Notes: a model not told the origin generated them from the letters alone. Counted from the stretch's first letter, positions 1-9,438 are shown. The stretch: 64,000 nucleotides of DNA from Megasphaera lornae (GCF_000214495.1 NZ_AFIJ01000039.1:1-64000), one strand, 5' to 3'. Made by a program: numbers and translations.

Positions 1-269
1 GCTTTCTTTCCCAATTCCTCTCCCTGCTTAGTTAAATTGGTTTGTATTTCAGCAATAAGTTGATCCTGTGTTTTTTTCGGGTCCTGCTGTCCCTGTCCAC
101 CTGCCGGCGGTTGAGTACCTTGCGGATTACTGTTCGGGTCCTGCTGTCCGCCCGTTGTATCCGGTTGCGATTGCACTACCGGCGGTTTAGCCATAACCAC
201 TCCACCGGCGCTAATCCCCATTAACCCGATCAATACAGCTGTCGTTAATTGTTTTCCTGATAACTTCAT
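1..269 (-). CDS. Secreted protein of unknown function, 3'-truncated by window edge
   Basis: The reading frame begins at an ATG (267-269) behind a strong GAGGAGG-type ribosome binding site and runs open off the left edge, so the C-terminus is missing. About 90 residues are visible. The first 26 form a Sec signal peptide (MKLSGKQ start, then a hydrophobic stretch ending near VVMA). A Gln/Pro/Gly-rich linker of about 40 residues follows, in which GGQQDP and GQGQQDPKK are near-repeats. A more ordinary, probably helical segment starts at the truncation (DQLIAEIQTNLTKQ). The export prediction is solid, but no family can be assigned. It stands alone after the carB terminator. Confidence 0.75.
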   Translation of the reverse strand, partial: MKLSGKQLTTAVLIGLMGISAGGVVMAKPPVVQSQPDTTGGQQDPNSNPQGTQPPAGGQGQQDPKKTQDQLIAEIQTNLTKQGEELGKK

Positions 270-678
270 GCTACTTCCTCCTCATACGTCTCTACATCAT
301 GTACAGGACGGTACCCGTTCTGCCATATTCCATTTCCGGAAATGAAACTTTGTTCTTTCCGAATTTATTTTCAGTATACGCTTATCCCGACGATTTGACT
401 ATTTTTTTTATGTTTTTTTCTTATATTTTAGCAGAATAGTGTGCCGCTGCCGTTCTTTTCTTCAATTTGTTTTTACGATTCCCGCTGTCGTTTTCTTAAT
501 TTTGTTATTAATATCGCCGTTTTAGCATTGTTTTTTTTTTTTTAGGATTATTTATTAATATTTTAAAATTATCGTCAATATATGTCCGTTCTTATTTTTT
601 TATAATTTTCCCACCGCTTTATAAGATATAAAATTCCGAGCAGCTGCGATAAAAACCGCCGCTGTCAAATGACGCTGC
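270..678. other. AT-rich intergenic stretch, no gene
   Basis: This spacer separates the secreted-protein start from the carB terminator. It is AT-rich with several long T runs (for example around 400-420 and 525-545). No credible open frame with a ribosome binding site was seen. A possible -10 hexamer for the minus-strand secreted gene is TATACT (complement of 373-378), but its -35 region is poor, so the promoter is not established. Confidence 0.5.
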
Positions 679-727
679 AAAAAACATACGAGCGAACGAA
701 ATTTCTTTCATTGGCCCGTATGTTTTT
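679..727 (-). terminator. Intrinsic terminator after carB
   Basis: An inverted repeat with arms AAAACATACG and CGTATGTTTT lies immediately after the carB stop. On the minus strand the stem runs into a T tract of six. The arms end in A/T runs on both sides, so it could act in both directions, but only carB approaches it here. Confidence 0.75.
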
Positions 728-730
728 CTG

Positions 731-3700
731 TCAGGCGTCTTGGTCGTAGTCTTGTAACGCCGCTACGGTATAGTACGCATTGTCTTTTCCTTTATCGGCA
801 AACACGCGCAATACTTCCCGCGCCGTATCCAGCGAGGTCAGGCAGGGCACGGCCAATTCCACCGCCATGCGTCGCAGATTGAAACCGTCCCGTTCGGGAT
901 GTTTTCCGAAGGTCAAGGTATTGAGGACCAGGTCAATCTTGCCGTCCCGCAACAGGGTGGCAATCGTTTCTCCGCCTTCGTGGATTTTACGAACTACCGT
1001 CACTTCCAGACCGTTTTCCTGTAAGTATTTTCCCGTACCGGTCGTTGCCATAATCCGATACCCCAAGTCGCAAAATCCGTGTGCCAGTTGCAGGGCTTCC
1101 GCTTTGTCGCGATCGGCTACGGTTACGAGCACGGTGCCCCCGGCGGGTACCCGCATTTTGGCACCGCTAACGGCTTTATATAAGGCTTCCGAATAGGTTT
1201 TACCGATACCCATGACTTCGCCCGTCGATTTCATTTCCGGTCCCAAGGCAATTTCCGCCAAGCCGATTTTACTGAAGGAAAATACGGGCGCTTTAGCCGC
1301 CACATGTGATTTTGCCGGTAACAGACCGCTGCCGTACCCCATTTCCGCCAAGGTTTCGCCTAAGGCAATACGAGTAGCCAATTCGACAATCGGCACATGG
1401 GTGACCTTACTCAAGAAGGGCACCGTACGGCTGGAGCGGGGGTTTACTTCAATGACGTATAACTTTCCTGCAGCCACCACAAATTGCATGTTGACCGCCC
1501 CTTTCACTTGCAGTTCCAAAGCGATGCGGGTCGTATAGTCGACAATTTGCGCCGTCATTTCTTGCGTGACGTGCTGCGGCGGATACACGGCAATAGAATC
1601 GCCGGAATGCACGCCGGCCCGTTCGACTTGTTCCATAATCCCGGGAATGTACACGTCCGTTCCGTCCGCCACGGCATCTACTTCAATTTCTCGTCCCACC
1701 ATGTATTCGTCAATTAAAATGGGGTGATCCGGCGAGGCAATAACGGCTTCGCGCAAGTATCGTTCCAATTCGCTTTCGTTATACACAATTTCCATGGCGC
1801 GCCCGCCCAAAACATACGACGGTCGCACAATCAGAGGAAATTGCAATTCTTTTGCCACCCGCATGGCTTCCGTGTCACTGGTGGCGATTCTTCCGTCCGG
1901 TCGGGGAATGTGCAGTTTGGCCAGCAGTTCATCAAACCGTTCCCGGTCTTCCGCCCGATCCATGCCGTCCACGGAAGTGCCCAATATGGCCACGCCGCGC
2001 CGTGCCAGGGGGGCGGCTAAATTAATCGCCGTTTGGCCGCCGAATTGGCAAATGACGCCGACCGGTTTTTCTTTTTCCACCACCGCCATAACGTCTTCTA
2101 CGGTCAGGGGTTCAAAATACAGACTGTCGGAGGTGTCAAAATCGGTGCTGACCGTTTCGGGATTGTTGTTGACAATAATGCTCTTCATGCCCAGCCGACG
2201 TAACGCCCAGGAAGAATGGACCGAGCAATAGTCAAATTCTATACCCTGGCCGATCCGAATCGGTCCCGAGCCGAGAACGATGACGCTCCGCTCTCCCAAG
2301 GGACGCACTTCATCTTCCGCAGCATAGCAGGAGTAGTAATACGGCGTGGCGGCGGCAAATTCGGCGGCACACGTATCCACCATTTTGAAGGTGGGGCGCA
2401 CGCCCAGTTGCGTCCGAAAAGCCCGGACTTCGCTTTCCGTTTTACCCGTCAGTTGCGCCAAACAACTGTCCGGCATGCCGTATTTTTTAGCCTGCACGAC
2501 CGTTTCCGGCGTCAAGCCCTGCGTCCGCAATTCCTGTTCCAACTCCGTCAAATGTTTAATTTTACGAATAAACCATACGTCATACCCGGTAAGCATATGT
2601 ATTTTTTCTTCGCTAATACCCAATCGCAAGGCGCGGGCTACGACAAAGATTCGTTCATCATCTTGTTTTTTCAGAAGATCGACAATATCAAGGAGCGATT
2701 TATTTTCTATGTGCGGGAGTGCCAAATAATCGACGCCGATTTCCAGCGATCGCACGGCTTTGAGCAGGGCGCCTTCAAAGGTGCGATCCAACGCCATGAC
2801 TTCTCCGGTGGCCTTCATCTGGGTGCCCAAGGTTTTATCGGCAAGGGAGAATTTTTCAAACGGCCAGCGGGGGAATTTGACGACACAATAATCCAAGGTC
2901 GGTTCAAAGCAGGCAGTAGTCTTACCGGTAACGGCATTGGGAATTTGATCCAAGGTTTTTCCCAAGGCTACTTTGGCGGCTACTTTGGCGATGGGATAGC
3001 CCGTCGCTTTGGAGGCCAAGGCGGAAGAACGACTGACCCGCGGATTGACTTCAATAACGTAATACCGGTTGCTCTTCGGATCCAACGCGTATTGTACATT
3101 GCAGCCGCCTTCGATTTTCAGGCGGCGAATGATTTTTAGGGACGCCGTACGCAACATTTGATATTGTAAATCATTCAAGGTCTGACTGGGCGCCACGACA
3201 ATAGAGTCGCCCGTATGCACGCCTACAGGGTCAATGTTTTCCATATTGCAGACAATAATACAATTATCCGCTTTATCCCGCATGACTTCATATTCGATTT
3301 CTTTCCATCCGGCCACCGACCGTTCCACCAAAATTTGATGAATCGGACTGAGTTTGATGCCGCGTGCGGCAATGGCGGCGAGTTCCTCTTCCGTATAGGC
3401 AATGCCGCCGCCGGTGCCGCCCAAGGTGTACGCCGGTCGTACAATGATGGGATAGCCGATGGTCCGGGCAAAGTCCAGGGCGGACGACACGTCTTCAACA
3501 ATGTCGCTTTCCGCTACCGGCTGATCAATATCTTTCATAGCTTTTTTGAACAGTTCCCGATCTTCCGCTTCCTGAATGGCGGCCAAATCCGTTCCCAACA
3601 AGGTCACGTCATACGTTTTCAGCACGCCCGCCCGGGATAATTCGACCGCCATATTCAGCCCGACTTGTCCGCCCAAGGTAGCCAGTAATCCGTCCGGTCG

Positions 3701-3937
3701 TTCTTTTTTGATCACCGCCGTCACATATTCCAAAGAAATGGGTTCCACATAGACGCGATCGGCAATGTCTTCATCGGTCATAATGGTTGCCGGATTGCTG
3801 TTAATGAGGACGACTTCCACACCTTCTTCTTTCAAGGCCCGGCAGGCTTGAGTGCCGGCATAGTCAAATTCGGCCGCCTGTCCGATAATAATGGGACCGG
3901 AGCCGATGACGAGCACTTTTTTTATATCCTTTGCCAT
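731..3937 (-). CDS. carB: Carbamoyl-phosphate synthase large subunit
   Basis: This subunit makes carbamoyl phosphate from bicarbonate, ammonia (channelled from CarA) and two ATP, feeding pyrimidine and arginine synthesis in the cytoplasm. At 1068 residues it is full length. Two homologous halves are visible, each opening with a GSGPIxIGQ motif (near residues 12 and 558) and each with an ATP-grasp core carrying an EVNPR(V/S)SRS-type motif. The last roughly 130 residues form the MGS-like allosteric domain. Its start is one base beyond the carA stop, and its ribosome binding site (GGAGGAA) lies inside the final carA codons, which points to translational coupling. It is the last gene of the pyr operon and is followed by a terminator. 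Confidence 0.97.
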   Translation of the reverse strand: MAKDIKKVLVIGSGPIIIGQAAEFDYAGTQACRALKEEGVEVVLINSNPATIMTDEDIADRVYVEPISLEYVTAVIKKERPDGLLATLGGQVGLNMAVELSRAGVLKTYDVTLLGTDLAAIQEAEDRELFKKAMKDIDQPVAESDIVEDVSSALDFARTIGYPIIVRPAYTLGGTGGGIAYTEEELAAIAARGIKLSPIHQILVERSVAGWKEIEYEVMRDKADNCIIVCNMENIDPVGVHTGDSIVVAPSQTLNDLQYQMLRTASLKIIRRLKIEGGCNVQYALDPKSNRYYVIEVNPRVSRSSALASKATGYPIAKVAAKVALGKTLDQIPNAVTGKTTACFEPTLDYCVVKFPRWPFEKFSLADKTLGTQMKATGEVMALDRTFEGALLKAVRSLEIGVDYLALPHIENKSLLDIVDLLKKQDDERIFVVARALRLGISEEKIHMLTGYDVWFIRKIKHLTELEQELRTQGLTPETVVQAKKYGMPDSCLAQLTGKTESEVRAFRTQLGVRPTFKMVDTCAAEFAAATPYYYSCYAAEDEVRPLGERSVIVLGSGPIRIGQGIEFDYCSVHSSWALRRLGMKSIIVNNNPETVSTDFDTSDSLYFEPLTVEDVMAVVEKEKPVGVICQFGGQTAINLAAPLARRGVAILGTSVDGMDRAEDRERFDELLAKLHIPRPDGRIATSDTEAMRVAKELQFPLIVRPSYVLGGRAMEIVYNESELERYLREAVIASPDHPILIDEYMVGREIEVDAVADGTDVYIPGIMEQVERAGVHSGDSIAVYPPQHVTQEMTAQIVDYTTRIALELQVKGAVNMQFVVAAGKLYVIEVNPRSSRTVPFLSKVTHVPIVELATRIALGETLAEMGYGSGLLPAKSHVAAKAPVFSFSKIGLAEIALGPEMKSTGEVMGIGKTYSEALYKAVSGAKMRVPAGGTVLVTVADRDKAEALQLAHGFCDLGYRIMATTGTGKYLQENGLEVTVVRKIHEGGETIATLLRDGKIDLVLNTLTFGKHPERDGFNLRRMAVELAVPCLTSLDTAREVLRVFADKGKDNAYYTVAALQDYDQDA

Positions 3938-3938
3938 C

Positions 3939-4997
3939 TTAGCATTCCTCCATCATTTTCACAAATTGTTCAAATAAATATAAGCTGTCCGTCGGTCCCG
4001 GCGAAGCTTCGGGATGATATTGAACGCACATGATGTGTTGCGACGGCACGACAAACCCTTCCAATGTATTATCATGTAAATGACGATATGTGACCTGCGC
4101 CGTCGGCGGCAACGTATCCGCCGCAATCGCATAGCCGTGATTTTGTGAGGTAATATATACCCGTCCCGTTTGCACATCCTGCACGGGATGATTGGCGCCG
4201 CGATGCCCGAAAGGTAATTTATAACTTTTTCCCCCTAAAGCCAGCCCGAGCATTTGTAGGCCCAGGCAAATGCCGAAAATAGGTTTCTTGCCGATCATTT
4301 TCTTTACTTCGTCGACAATATAGGGAATGTCCTGCGGATCGCCCGGCCCGTTACTAAGGAAGATACCGTCAGGCTGTACGGCCAACACCTCTGCCGCCGG
4401 GGTCGTCGCCGGAAAAATGGTCAGGCGGCAGTTGTTACGAACTAAATCCCGCAAAATATTTTGTTTCGCGCCGTAATCCATTACGGCAACGTGATATGTT
4501 CCGCTCCCCGCCGTTTTAATGTCCCGCGTAGTGACCTTTCGCACCCATTGCGTTTCCAACGGTCGGGCTAAGGCCGCCCGAATATCCGCCGTTGCCGCCG
4601 TTTCCGGCACCAGTACCCCTTTCATTACGCCGTGTTGCCGAATTTCCCGAGTAATCGCCCGCGTATCCGTATCGTACAGGCAGGGAATATGGTGATTCAT
4701 CATAAAGGTGGACAGGGGGCCTTCATTTTGCCAGTTGCTCGGTTCCCCGCAAAGTTCGCCCACAATAAACCCGGCCGCATAGGGGCGTTCCGCTTGCTCA
4801 ATTTCATGAAATAAGCCGTAATTTCCCATAAGCGGATAGGTCATAGTTATGATTTGCCCGGCATAGGAAGGATCGGTGAAGGTTTCCTGATACCCTGTCA
4901 TGGCAGTGTTGAATACGACTTCCCCCATTGCCGGCGCCGATGTCAACAGTTTTCCGTAAAAGCGTTTGCCGTTTTCTAAGACGAGCATTCCGTTCAT
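3939..4997 (-). CDS. carA: Carbamoyl-phosphate synthase small (glutaminase) subunit
   Basis: This is the class I glutamine amidotransferase partner of CarB; it hydrolyses glutamine and delivers ammonia. It has 352 residues, typical length. The N-terminal CPSase small-chain domain is followed by the GATase domain with nucleophile Cys244 ([10 protein letters not shown]) and the His328/Glu330 pair (QYHPEASPG). The start overlaps the pyrC stop as ATGA, with a GGGGAGG site just upstream, so the two are likely co-translated. It lies in the order pyrB-pyrC-carA-carB. With PyrR attenuation upstream it is probably uridine-nucleotide controlled and dedicated to pyrimidines rather than arginine; this last point is inference from context. 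Confidence 0.97.
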   Translation of the reverse strand: MNGMLVLENGKRFYGKLLTSAPAMGEVVFNTAMTGYQETFTDPSYAGQIITMTYPLMGNYGLFHEIEQAERPYAAGFIVGELCGEPSNWQNEGPLSTFMMNHHIPCLYDTDTRAITREIRQHGVMKGVLVPETAATADIRAALARPLETQWVRKVTTRDIKTAGSGTYHVAVMDYGAKQNILRDLVRNNCRLTIFPATTPAAEVLAVQPDGIFLSNGPGDPQDIPYIVDEVKKMIGKKPIFGICLGLQMLGLALGGKSYKLPFGHRGANHPVQDVQTGRVYITSQNHGYAIAADTLPPTAQVTYRHLHDNTLEGFVVPSQHIMCVQYHPEASPGPTDSLYLFEQFVKMMEEC

Positions 4998-6289
4998 GCC
5001 GATACCTCCCCGCGTTTCATAACAATCCTGCCGTCCACAATCGTGGCTGCCGGTTTCCCTTTAAATACCATGCCGTCAAACGGCGACAACTTACTTTGCG
5101 AATAAAAGTTTTTCGCCTGTACCGTCCATTCCGCCTGCAAATCCAAGAGGGTCAGATCGGCCGCACATCCTTCCGCCAACACGCCGCCGGGAACCTGCAA
5201 AATAGCTGCCGGGCGCACACTCATGGCTTCTACAATCGCCGTCAGATCCATGCGACCGGTGTGATATAAATGGGTCAAGACCGCGCCTACACAGGTTTCC
5301 AAGCCGACAAATCCGGAGGGCGCCGCATTAAATTCTCGATCTTTTTCATCCCAACTGTGCGGCGCATGATCCGTCACGATCGCATCAATCGTGCCGTCCT
5401 GCAAACCGGCCAACACGGCCGCGCGATGTTCTTCCGACCGCAACGGCGGATTGACTTTAAAGCGCGTGTCATACGTGCGCAGCGCTTCATCCGTAAATAT
5501 CACATGATGCGGCGTCGCTTCCGCCGTAACGGGAATCCCCGCCGCCTTGGCACGGCGTACCATAGCAACGGCGTTTTTCGTACTGATATGGGCAATATGC
5601 ACGGCGCATCCCGTAGCTTGCGCCAATAAAATATCCCGTGCCACCGCAATATCTTCAGCAACCGCCGGTCTGCCTTTCAGACCCAGTGCGGCCGATACGG
5701 CGCCTTCGTGCATGACGCCGTCGGCAATCAAATGCGTGTCTTCACAATGGTCAATAATCACTTTTTTCAGCATACTGCTGTATTCCATGGCTTTGCGCAT
5801 GAAATCGCAATTTTCCACATAATGCCCGTCATCGGAAAATGCCGCCACGCCGGCTTTAACCATGCCGCCCATCGCCGCCAATTCCCGACCTTCCATACCT
5901 TTGGAAACGGCGCCGATAATCTCCACTTTCACGTGACTTTCTTTTTCTATGTGATAGCGCAAGCCGTCCGCAATCAGTGCCGAATCAATGACGGGACTCG
6001 TATTCGGCATCGTAGCCACCCGGGTAAAGCCGCCGGCGGCCGCGGCCGCCGTACCGCTGTCCAGGGTTTCCTTGCCGGATTGTCCCGGCTGGCGCAAATG
6101 TACATGCATGTCGATCAACCCGGGCGTGACCGTCAACCCGGAAGCATCCAACGTGTCGTCCGCCTGCAGGGATAAATGCGGTCCCATAGCGCGGATGATT
6201 CCGTCTTCTATATAAATATCGCAAAGTTCATCTTGTTTTTTTGCCGGATTAACGACTCTACCGTTCTTAACGAGTAAGGTCAACGTCAT
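4994..6289 (-). CDS. pyrC: Dihydroorotase
   Basis: This zinc amidohydrolase closes carbamoyl-aspartate to dihydroorotate, the third pyrimidine step. At 431 residues it is the class I (long) type. Metal ligands are visible: His62 and His64 (DMHVHLRQPG), Asp153 (FSDDG; class I enzymes use Asp where class II use a carboxylated Lys), His181, His234 and Asp307 (VTDHAPH). It overlaps the 3' end of pyrB by 23 bases and the start of carA by 4. The assigned ATG sits only two bases after an AGGAGG; a TTG two codons later (6283) has better spacing and gives the usual xLLVKNG start, so the first two residues are uncertain. Confidence 0.96.
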   Translation of the reverse strand: MTLTLLVKNGRVVNPAKKQDELCDIYIEDGIIRAMGPHLSLQADDTLDASGLTVTPGLIDMHVHLRQPGQSGKETLDSGTAAAAAGGFTRVATMPNTSPVIDSALIADGLRYHIEKESHVKVEIIGAVSKGMEGRELAAMGGMVKAGVAAFSDDGHYVENCDFMRKAMEYSSMLKKVIIDHCEDTHLIADGVMHEGAVSAALGLKGRPAVAEDIAVARDILLAQATGCAVHIAHISTKNAVAMVRRAKAAGIPVTAEATPHHVIFTDEALRTYDTRFKVNPPLRSEEHRAAVLAGLQDGTIDAIVTDHAPHSWDEKDREFNAAPSGFVGLETCVGAVLTHLYHTGRMDLTAIVEAMSVRPAAILQVPGGVLAEGCAADLTLLDLQAEWTVQAKNFYSQSKLSPFDGMVFKGKPAATIVDGRIVMKRGEVSA

Positions 6290-7208
6290 CGCCTCCTATA
6301 ATGGTTAAATACAACACGGCCATCCGTACGGATATACCGTTTTTCACTTGTTCCTGAATGGCCGAATGCGCACCGTAGCAAACATCCGTGCCGATTTCCA
6401 AGTCCCGGTTCATAGGGCCGGGATGGAGAATTAACACATCCTTTTTCGCCGCTTGCAACCGGTCCCGATGAATGCCGAAAAGAGAGGCGTATTCCCGATC
6501 CCCGGGGAAAAAGCCGCTTCCCTGCCGTTCCTTTTGAATACGCAAAACATTGATAACATCCGCATTTTCCAAAGCTTCCGCCAAGTCATAATGTACGGTC
6601 ACCCCCAAAGAGGCCATTTCCGGCTGCAACAACGTACGCGGTCCTACCAAATGCACGTCGGCGCCCAGCGTTTTCAAGCCGTAAATATTGGAACGGGCCA
6701 CGCGCCCGTGATCAATATCGCCGACAATCACGACTTTAAGACCGTCTATATGCCCTTTGACTTCCGCTATGGTAAACAAATCCAGTAAGGCCTGTGTCGG
6801 ATGTTCATGCGCGCCGTCCCCGGCATTGATGATAAGCGGGTCCACACATTGGCCGGCAAAAAACGGCGCGCCTTCCTGTTTGTGCCGCATAACAATAGCA
6901 TCCACGCCCAGCGCCGTAACGGTCAATAACGTGTCGCGAAAACTTTCTCCCTTTACGAGGGAGCTGATGGCCGGCGTAAAGTTTAACACGTCGGCACCCA
7001 AATATTTGGCGGCCAGTTCAAAGGAGCTGCGCGTTCGTGTACTCGGTTCAAAAAACATATTCGCCACCGATTTACCGTGCAGCAGCGGCAATTTTTTATT
7101 GTCGCTGTTCACGACGGTTTTCATTTTTTCGGCGACTCGCAAAATAAGCTCCAAATCTTCTTTCCCTACGCCTTCCAGCCCGAACAGACTCTTTCCTTTG
7201 ATACTCAC
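6267..7208 (-). CDS. pyrB: Aspartate carbamoyltransferase catalytic subunit
   Basis: This enzyme joins carbamoyl phosphate to aspartate, the first committed step of pyrimidine synthesis. It has 313 residues, as usual for the catalytic chain. The carbamoyl-phosphate motif STRTR is at residues 56-60 (FFEPSTRTRSSFE), HPTQALLD is at 136-143, and HPGPMNR is near residue 266. It starts at a GTG six bases after a GGAGGG site that directly follows the attenuator's T run. No regulatory chain (pyrI) was seen in the window. It is the first gene after the PyrR leader and therefore the direct target of attenuation. Confidence 0.96.
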   Translation of the reverse strand: MSIKGKSLFGLEGVGKEDLELILRVAEKMKTVVNSDNKKLPLLHGKSVANMFFEPSTRTRSSFELAAKYLGADVLNFTPAISSLVKGESFRDTLLTVTALGVDAIVMRHKQEGAPFFAGQCVDPLIINAGDGAHEHPTQALLDLFTIAEVKGHIDGLKVVIVGDIDHGRVARSNIYGLKTLGADVHLVGPRTLLQPEMASLGVTVHYDLAEALENADVINVLRIQKERQGSGFFPGDREYASLFGIHRDRLQAAKKDVLILHPGPMNRDLEIGTDVCYGAHSAIQEQVKNGISVRMAVLYLTIIGGDDVDLTR

Positions 7209-7216
7209 GCGGAACC

Positions 7217-7258
7217 CTCCTTATAAAAAAAGACCTTTGCCGTCCGGCAAAGGTCCGT
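7217..7258 (-). terminator. PyrR-controlled attenuator terminator before pyrB
   Basis: On the minus strand a GACCTTTGCC arm and a GGCAAAGGTC arm enclose a four-base loop, followed by seven T residues and then the pyrB ribosome binding site. The left arm (ACCTTT) can instead pair with AAAGGT of the upstream PyrR hairpin. That is the expected antiterminator/terminator switch of the pyr attenuation mechanism known from Bacillus. Confidence 0.88.
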
Positions 7259-7280
7259 TACTGGGCATAATCAACACCCT

Positions 7281-7313
7281 ACCTTTTTAGCCTCTCCGGA
7301 CTATGTTAAAGGT
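7281..7313 (-). promoter_or_regulatory. PyrR-binding hairpin (anti-antiterminator)
   Basis: The minus-strand RNA forms a lower stem ACCUUU/AAAGGU, an asymmetric purine-containing internal loop, and an upper stem AGUCC/GGCU with a bulged U. The loop spells CGGAGA and fits the PyrR loop consensus CNGNGA. Its 3' arm AAAGGU is complementary to the 5' arm of the terminator downstream. In known systems PyrR with UMP stabilises this hairpin and so permits termination. Confidence 0.85.
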
Positions 7314-7333
7314 ATATGTATGTATAGAACTAA

Positions 7334-7364
7334 GCACGTCGGCCTCACAGGACCGCCTTCATGC
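7334..7364 (-). promoter_or_regulatory. Second PyrR-like hairpin in the pyrB leader
   Basis: Upstream of the main PyrR hairpin, the leader RNA can form GCAUG/CGUGC, a 5-nt internal loop on the 5' side and 2 nt on the 3' side, then GGUCC/GGCC with a bulged U and a loop read as CUGUGA. This is the same layout and fits CNGNGA. No terminator directly follows it, so its role is unclear. Confidence 0.55.
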
Positions 7365-7374
7365 TCTGTATCTT

Positions 7375-7403
7375 ATTGTATCCGTACCGGTCGGGAAAGT
7401 CAA
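7375..7403 (-). promoter_or_regulatory. Sigma-A promoter for pyrB-pyrC-carA-carB
   Basis: On the minus strand TTGACT (7398-7403) and TACAAT (7375-7380) are separated by 17 bases. Transcription would start near 7368 and give a leader of about 160 nt carrying both PyrR-like hairpins and the attenuator. The -35 and spacer are embedded in a 16-bp inverted repeat (7384-7425). Confidence 0.8.
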
Positions 7404-7425
7404 GCAAAACTTTCCCGACCGGTAC
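7384..7425. repeat. 16-bp perfect inverted repeat between pyrR and pyrB
   Basis: Arms GTACCGGTCGGGAAAG (7384-7399) and its exact complement (7410-7425) flank a 10-base centre. It directly follows the pyrR stop. No T tract follows on the minus strand, so it does not look like a normal intrinsic terminator. It may be an RNA 3'-end hairpin or a DNA operator, since the pyrB promoter lies within it. Confidence 0.8.
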
Positions 7426-7443
7426 CTTCCCGGAACCGCTGCC

Positions 7444-7992
7444 TTACGTGTCGGCAACGGCTTCCCGCAAGACCACTTGTTCAATGCCGTCCGTATCCCG
7501 CATTTGCACGGATACTTCTTCGCGCCGCGACGTCGGCACATTTTTACCGACATAATCGGCGCGAATAGGCAATTCGCGATGTCCCCGATCAATGAGTACG
7601 GCCAGTTCGATGATTTGCGGCCGCCCCAATTCCATAATGGCATTCAAGGCCGCTCGCACCGTTCTTCCCGTATACAGCACATCGTCAATAAGAATGACCG
7701 TTTTGCCGTCCACTTGAAAGGTCTTTTCCGTACTGCTGATTTCGCTGACACGACTTTCCCGCCGATCGTCACGATAGGCGGAAACATCAATTTCATATAC
7801 GGGAACGCCGCACCCTTCAATCTGTTCCAATTCCGCCGCCAGGCGTTTTGCCAAGGGCACTCCGCGCGTATGAATACCGATGAGAATCGTTTGCTCCAGT
7901 CCCCGATTCCGTTCAATAATTTCGTGAGCAATGCGCCGCACGGCACGACTCATGGCTTTCGCATCTAACAGTTGCGTCTTTTCTCTCCACAT
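7444..7992 (-). CDS. pyrR: Bifunctional pyr regulator / uracil phosphoribosyltransferase
   Basis: PyrR binds pyr leader RNA in response to UMP/UTP and also has uracil phosphoribosyltransferase activity. The 182 residues match the family. The PRPP-binding signature VILIDDVLYTGRT is at 99-111, and the N-terminal LLDAKAMSRAVRRIAHEI block is typical of PyrR. It sits directly upstream of a pyrB leader carrying matching hairpins, which strongly supports the regulatory role. It follows rluD by 12 bases and probably shares the lspA-rluD transcript, so the regulator is made independently of the attenuator it controls. Confidence 0.95.
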   Translation of the reverse strand: MWREKTQLLDAKAMSRAVRRIAHEIIERNRGLEQTILIGIHTRGVPLAKRLAAELEQIEGCGVPVYEIDVSAYRDDRRESRVSEISSTEKTFQVDGKTVILIDDVLYTGRTVRAALNAIMELGRPQIIELAVLIDRGHRELPIRADYVGKNVPTSRREEVSVQMRDTDGIEQVVLREAVADT

Positions 7993-8004
7993 AGTTTCAC
8001 CTTC

Positions 8005-8922
8005 TCATGAATGTGTACGAATGCGTTCCAAACAAGCTGAAAAATCGGCTGCCGGCGGAGCTTCTACATGCATCGGTTCGCCGGTAACGGGATGAACAAA
8101 ATCCAAGCAGCGGGAATGTAAGACTTGCCCTTGAATGGGAAAATCATCACGCTTATACCCGTATACGGGGTCATTCACCACCGGATGACGAATATACGCC
8201 AAATGTACGCGAATTTGATGGGTACGCCCCGTTTCCAGTCGACATGCCAGCCAGGTATACTCGCCATATCGCTGTAACACGTGAAAATGTGTCGTCGCTT
8301 CCCGGCCGCCTTTAAAGGTAACCGCCATTTTAATACGGTCTTTCGGATGTCGCCCGATGGGAGCCTCGATCGTTCCCCGTTCTTCCGCAATATTGCCGTG
8401 TACTAATGCCCAGTATGTACGATGGGCCGTATGGGCTTTTATTTGCGCTGCCAACCCCCGATGGGCCGGGTCGGTTTTCGCGACAACCATCACGCCCGAC
8501 GTGTCCTTATCCAGACGATGCACAATGCCCGGTCGTATGACGCCGTTAATGCCCGACAATTCGCCGCCGCAATGGTATAAGAGGGCATTCACCAGGGTAC
8601 CCGACGGATTGCCGGGGGCCGGATGCACCACCATGCCGCGCGCCTTATTGACGACAATAATATGCGCATCTTCGTATAAAATATGCAGGGGAATATTTTC
8701 AGGTTCGGCCGACAAGACTGCCGGCGGCGAAAAGGAAACCGTAATACATTGCCCGTCTTCCAACCGGCAATTCGCCTTCCCCATATTGTCCTGCACCCGT
8801 ACCAGCCCTTTTTTTATCAAGTCCTGCGCATACGTACGAGATACGGACAGCATGCGGGCCACATATACATCCAATCGCACCCCTTCATCGGCCGGCGTGC
8901 TCTGCCAAGTCTTTTGCTCCAT
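8005..8922 (-). CDS. rluD: RluA/RluD-family 23S rRNA pseudouridine synthase
   Basis: This enzyme isomerises uridines in structured RNA, most likely 23S rRNA. The 305 residues comprise an N-terminal S4-like RNA-binding domain (about 15-70, RLDVYVARMLSVSRTYAQDLI) and the catalytic domain with the HRLDKDTSG motif, catalytic Asp138. It is 9 bases after lspA and 12 before pyrR; lspA-rluD-pyrR order is a familiar Firmicutes arrangement (rluD corresponds to ylyB). The target position cannot be read from sequence, so the symbol marks the family rather than exact substrate. Confidence 0.9.
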   Translation of the reverse strand: MEQKTWQSTPADEGVRLDVYVARMLSVSRTYAQDLIKKGLVRVQDNMGKANCRLEDGQCITVSFSPPAVLSAEPENIPLHILYEDAHIIVVNKARGMVVHPAPGNPSGTLVNALLYHCGGELSGINGVIRPGIVHRLDKDTSGVMVVAKTDPAHRGLAAQIKAHTAHRTYWALVHGNIAEERGTIEAPIGRHPKDRIKMAVTFKGGREATTHFHVLQRYGEYTWLACRLETGRTHQIRVHLAYIRHPVVNDPVYGYKRDDFPIQGQVLHSRCLDFVHPVTGEPMHVEAPPAADFSACLERIRTHS

Positions 8923-8931
8923 CCTGTTTCC

Positions 8932-9369
8932 TCACTTTGTTGAACTGTGTGTCCAACTATACCACAATAATAAGAGGACACCGATAACAATGCCCATATC
9001 GGCAACGTTGAATACGGGCCAAACACGAAAATCGAAAAAATCCACCACTGCGCCTTTTAACGCCCGATCCAAGGCATTTCCCAAAGCGCCGCCCAATAAC
9101 AAGCCCAAGCCGCAATGTATCAGCCGGCTGCGGGGAATGTTACGGTAAAATACACCGTATAACAAGAATAGAATGACGGCCACCAATAAAAACAGCCATT
9201 GTTGATTTTCCAACACCCCGAAGGCGGCTCCCCGATTGACAATATACGTAAGATGAAAAAAATCCGGTATAACCGGAATGGATTCATGTAAAAACATGCT
9301 TCGTTGAATAACGGCTTTCACCGCCTGATCCGCCGCTGTAAGCACTGCAGCAATGATAATAACTTGCAC
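8932..9369 (-). CDS. lspA: Lipoprotein signal peptidase (signal peptidase II)
   Basis: This membrane aspartyl protease removes signal peptides from diacylglyceryl-modified prolipoproteins. Four hydrophobic segments are visible. The catalytic aspartates are in GNALDR (Asp101) and FNVADMGI (Asp124). An in-frame upstream GTG (9390) exists, but an AGGAGG lies inside that extension, six bases before the GTG at 9367-9369. The latter is therefore the likely start, giving 145 residues. It is the first gene of the lspA-rluD-pyrR group. At least one likely client, the solute-binding lipoprotein at 59190, is in the window. Confidence 0.93.
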   Translation of the reverse strand: MQVIIIAAVLTAADQAVKAVIQRSMFLHESIPVIPDFFHLTYIVNRGAAFGVLENQQWLFLLVAVILFLLYGVFYRNIPRSRLIHCGLGLLLGGALGNALDRALKGAVVDFFDFRVWPVFNVADMGIVIGVLLLLWYSWTHSSTK

Positions 9370-9409
9370 TACGCGCCTCCTACTATACACCTACTCTCAC
9401 AATGGTACT

Positions 9410-9438
9410 ATCCTATCACAGAATATAGCAAATTTCAA
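9410..9438 (-). promoter_or_regulatory. Candidate promoter for lspA-rluD-pyrR
   Basis: Minus-strand TTGAAA (9433-9438) and TAGGAT (9410-9415) are 17 bases apart, placing the start of transcription about 35 bases before the lspA start codon. The -35 overlaps the stop region of the gene at 9435. Confidence 0.6.

Noticed and set aside
2216-3139. Plus-strand open frame of 307 codons antisense to carB
   Set aside because: It lies wholly inside the conserved carB gene, has no ribosome binding site, and its composition is that of a shadow frame.
7384-7425. Intrinsic terminator of pyrR
   Set aside because: The hairpin is strong but lacks a T tract on the minus strand.
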